Shown: piece after piece, positions 62,218 through 64,000 of the stretch | Layout: the number at the start of each line of letters is the position of its first letter | Numbering within the stretch: position 1 is the stretch's first letter | Origin: VXNE01 sp965206615 | Lineage (GTDB): Bacteria; Pseudomonadota; Gammaproteobacteria; Pseudomonadales; Azotimanducaceae | Assembly (NCBI GenBank): GCA_965206615.1 | Contig: CBDBKI010000005.1 | Span: forward strand, 1,488,001-1,552,000 | Direction: 5' to 3' | DNA: 64,000 bases | The notes under the pieces: generated by a model | Told to the model about the DNA's origin: nothing | Databases searched by the model: none | What the model saw: the letters and a program-made list of their open reading frames with translations, nothing else | Made by a program: the position numbers and the translations under genes

Positions 62218-62600
62218 TCCCCGGACCAGAGGCGGACAGCACCCTACTGGACGATATCGCCGAGCGCATACGGCGCATTGACGAGTTCACCGGGGGCAAG
62301 GCACAGACCATCGAAGACTCGCTGCTCGTGCAGGACGCGGTGCTCCGCAACCTCCAGACGCTCTCGGAGTCCACGAGCCGACTGAGCGATGCGATCAAGG
62401 ATACCGAGCCCGACATCCCCTGGGACGACATCAAGAAATTCAGGAATGTGGTGACGCACGACTACCTCAAGGTCGACCTGGACATCGTCCGGCGCGTGAT
62501 CGAGAACAACTTGCCGCCACTGGGGGAGGCGATCACGAGGATGGCCAGGCGTGTTGCTAGGCAACTCAGCGCACGGCGTAACAGCCCCCCCGCCCCCTAG
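62214..62600 (+). CDS. hepT: HepT-type HEPN RNase toxin
   Basis: 128 residues from a GTG overlapping the mntA stop. Helical HEPN fold with the catalytic RX4HXY motif R77-NVVT-H82-D-Y84. Y84 is the expected AMPylation target of MntA in characterised pairs. The C-terminal tail is Arg-rich. Confidence 0.92.
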   Translation: MIPGPEADSTLLDDIAERIRRIDEFTGGKAQTIEDSLLVQDAVLRNLQTLSESTSRLSDAIKDTEPDIPWDDIKKFRNVVTHDYLKVDLDIVRRVIENNLPPLGEAITRMARRVARQLSARRNSPPAP

Positions 62601-62772
62601 CGCTCATGCACACACCACGCCGCCGACAGGACGTCCTGCGCGAGCGCCTTGCTCGGGGCTGCCGGTCTTAGTGCGCCGCGACCCCGACGGCACCGAATGG
62701 GTGCTGCTGCGATCATTGGTCAAGTCGCCTCAAATGCCACCCAACAACGAACGGCTGGCACAAGGGAGCCCC

Positions 62773-64000
62773 CTACCCCCCGAACGCCCGCACCGCGTCC
62801 CGCGCCAGGTCGATCACCGGCGTCGGGTAGATGCCGAGTACGACGATCGCGAGGCCCAGCACGCCGGCCGTGGCGAGCCCTTCGATCGACCGGCCGGAGG
62901 CTTCGTCGGCGGCTTCGTCGTCCGAAGTTCGGATCATGCTGAACACGATGCGCAGGTAGTAGTAGATGCCGATGGCGCTGCCGACGACGAGTGCCCACAG
63001 GAGCGCCCAGAGACCGCCTTCGACGCCCGCCGCGAAGAGATAGAACTTGGCGATGAAGCCTACGGTCAGCGGGATGCCCGCCAGCGACAGCGCGGCCACG
63101 GTGAGGACGGCCGCCAGGACGGGCCGGCGCCAGAAGAGTCCGGCGTAGGCCGAAAGGCCCTCCGCGTCCGCAGAGGCACCGGTGGACAGGACGGTCATCA
63201 CCCCGAACGCGGCCAGCGTCATCAGGAAATAGCCGGCGAGGTAGAACATCCCCGTCTCCAGCGCCATCGCGGGGCTCGCCAGGGTGGAGACCACGAGGAC
63301 GGCGATCAGCAGGTAGCCGATGTGGGCGATGGAGGAATAGGCCAGGATGCGCTTCAGGTTGTCCTGCAGCAGCGCGAGGAGGTTGCCGACGACCATCGAG
63401 ACGATGGCGATGAGCGAGACGGCCAGGAACAGGGTCTCGTGGGAGAGCATGTCGGTTTCCACGACGTAGCGCAGGAGCACCGCGACGACGCCGCCCTTCG
63501 ACACGGTGGCCACGAATCCGGTCACCGGGGCCGGAGCGCCCTGGTAGACGTCCGGCGTCCACATGTGGAAGGGCACCAGGGAGAGCTTGAACGCCACGCC
63601 GGCCAGGATCATGACCTGTCCCGCGATCAGCAGCGGATCGGTGCCGGCGCCGAGGGCGGGACCGAAGGCCATGGTGCCGACGGAGGCATAGACCAGCGCC
63701 ATGCCGAACAGCATCGTGGTGGATGCGACCCCGGAGAGCACCAGGTATTTCAGCGCCGCTTCGAGAGGCGCCTGGCCCTGCTCGGGATAGGCGATCATCG
63801 CGTAAAGCGATATCGAGACGATCTCGAGCCCCAGCAGGAACGCCGCGAAATGGGCGGCCGACGCCATGGTCATGGCGCCGAGGGTGGCTGTCAGGAGGAG
63901 GATGTAGAACTCCTCGCGGTGTGCGTGCGTCGAGCGGCTGTCGAGATAACGGTAGGCGAGCAAAGCCGTCACGATGCCCGCCAGCGCGAACAGTCCGTTG
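62773..64000 (-). CDS. nuoN: NADH-quinone oxidoreductase subunit N (5' end outside window)
   Basis: More than 400 residues of a 14-helix antiporter-like subunit. Signatures: LLGLEIVSISLYAMIAY (conserved Glu), the Lys in KYLVLSGVAST, AGVAFKLSLVPFHMWTPDVYQGAPAPVTGFVATVSKGG, and LLALLQDNLKRILAYSSIAHIGY. One of the three proton-pumping subunits of complex I; normally last in the nuo operon, which would lie just beyond 64000. Confidence 0.96.
   Translation of the reverse strand, partial: NGLFALAGIVTALLAYRYLDSRSTHAHREEFYILLLTATLGAMTMASAAHFAAFLLGLEIVSISLYAMIAYPEQGQAPLEAALKYLVLSGVASTTMLFGMALVYASVGTMAFGPALGAGTDPLLIAGQVMILAGVAFKLSLVPFHMWTPDVYQGAPAPVTGFVATVSKGGVVAVLLRYVVETDMLSHETLFLAVSLIAIVSMVVGNLLALLQDNLKRILAYSSIAHIGYLLIAVLVVSTLASPAMALETGMFYLAGYFLMTLAAFGVMTVLSTGASADAEGLSAYAGLFWRRPVLAAVLTVAALSLAGIPLTVGFIAKFYLFAAGVEGGLWALLWALVVGSAIGIYYYLRIVFSMIRTSDDEAADEASGRSIEGLATAGVLGLAIVVLGIYPTPVIDLARDAVRAFGG

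Overview
This GC-rich window looks like chromosomal DNA of a gammaproteobacterium. Evidence is a bamC-dapA-perM-tusA-bepA housekeeping block in its usual order, nadA, nuoN, a TonB-dependent receptor and a tRNA-Ser. The catabolic mix (two sulfatases, acyl-CoA dehydrogenase, enoyl-CoA hydratase, CoA-transferase, phytanoyl-CoA dioxygenase, SDRs, a PQQ dehydrogenase) resembles uncultured marine or host-associated lineages. That placement is inference; no taxonomic marker settles it.

Layout. 1-8 kb: end of a beta-barrel protein, a VOC protein, a rhodanese, a broken dioxygenase start, a TonB receptor with an alpha/beta hydrolase, and a dimethylformamidase-like protein. 8-16 kb: RRM protein, tRNA-Ser(CGA), MBL hydrolase, bamC, dapA, an AI-2E/PerM exporter, tusA with a decayed partial second copy, and bepA. 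16-25 kb: hydrolase, SDRs, carboxylesterase, then nadA overlapping a peroxiredoxin-like gene whose catalytic cysteine codon is an in-frame TGA followed by a bSECIS-like hairpin (probable selenoprotein), then an ATP-grasp protein. 25-40 kb: sulfatase, CoA-thioester catabolism, two vapBC-type modules with palindromic operators, a beta-lactamase-fold hydrolase and a PHP-domain protein. 40-50 kb: an AAA/DUF4143 ATPase behind four exact-period 23-bp iterons, a second sulfatase, an iodotyrosine-deiodinase-like flavoprotein, a PQQ dehydrogenase with lanthanide-type ligands plus cytochrome c, and an amidohydrolase beside its decayed duplicate. 50-60 kb: accessory island with a nucleotidyltransferase, an HNH-like protein, a PIN plus HTH-ImmA pair, a PGN_0703-like nuclease, and a compact three-gene cassette (DNA methyltransferase, MORC-like GHKL ATPase, methyltransferase-fold protein) that is visibly AT-richer than its surroundings. 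It lies between an intact phytanoyl-CoA dioxygenase gene and a decayed copy of that gene's 3' end. 60-64 kb: a small membrane-anchored protein, NnrU, a MntA/HepT pair and the start-less nuoN.

Scattered throughout are more than twenty copies of a GTAG-headed palindrome (REP/BIME-like). The loop is constant (CTTGT) while the stem varies by compensatory changes. In seven clear cases, and probably an eighth, the TAG of the GTAG head is the stop codon of the neighbouring gene.
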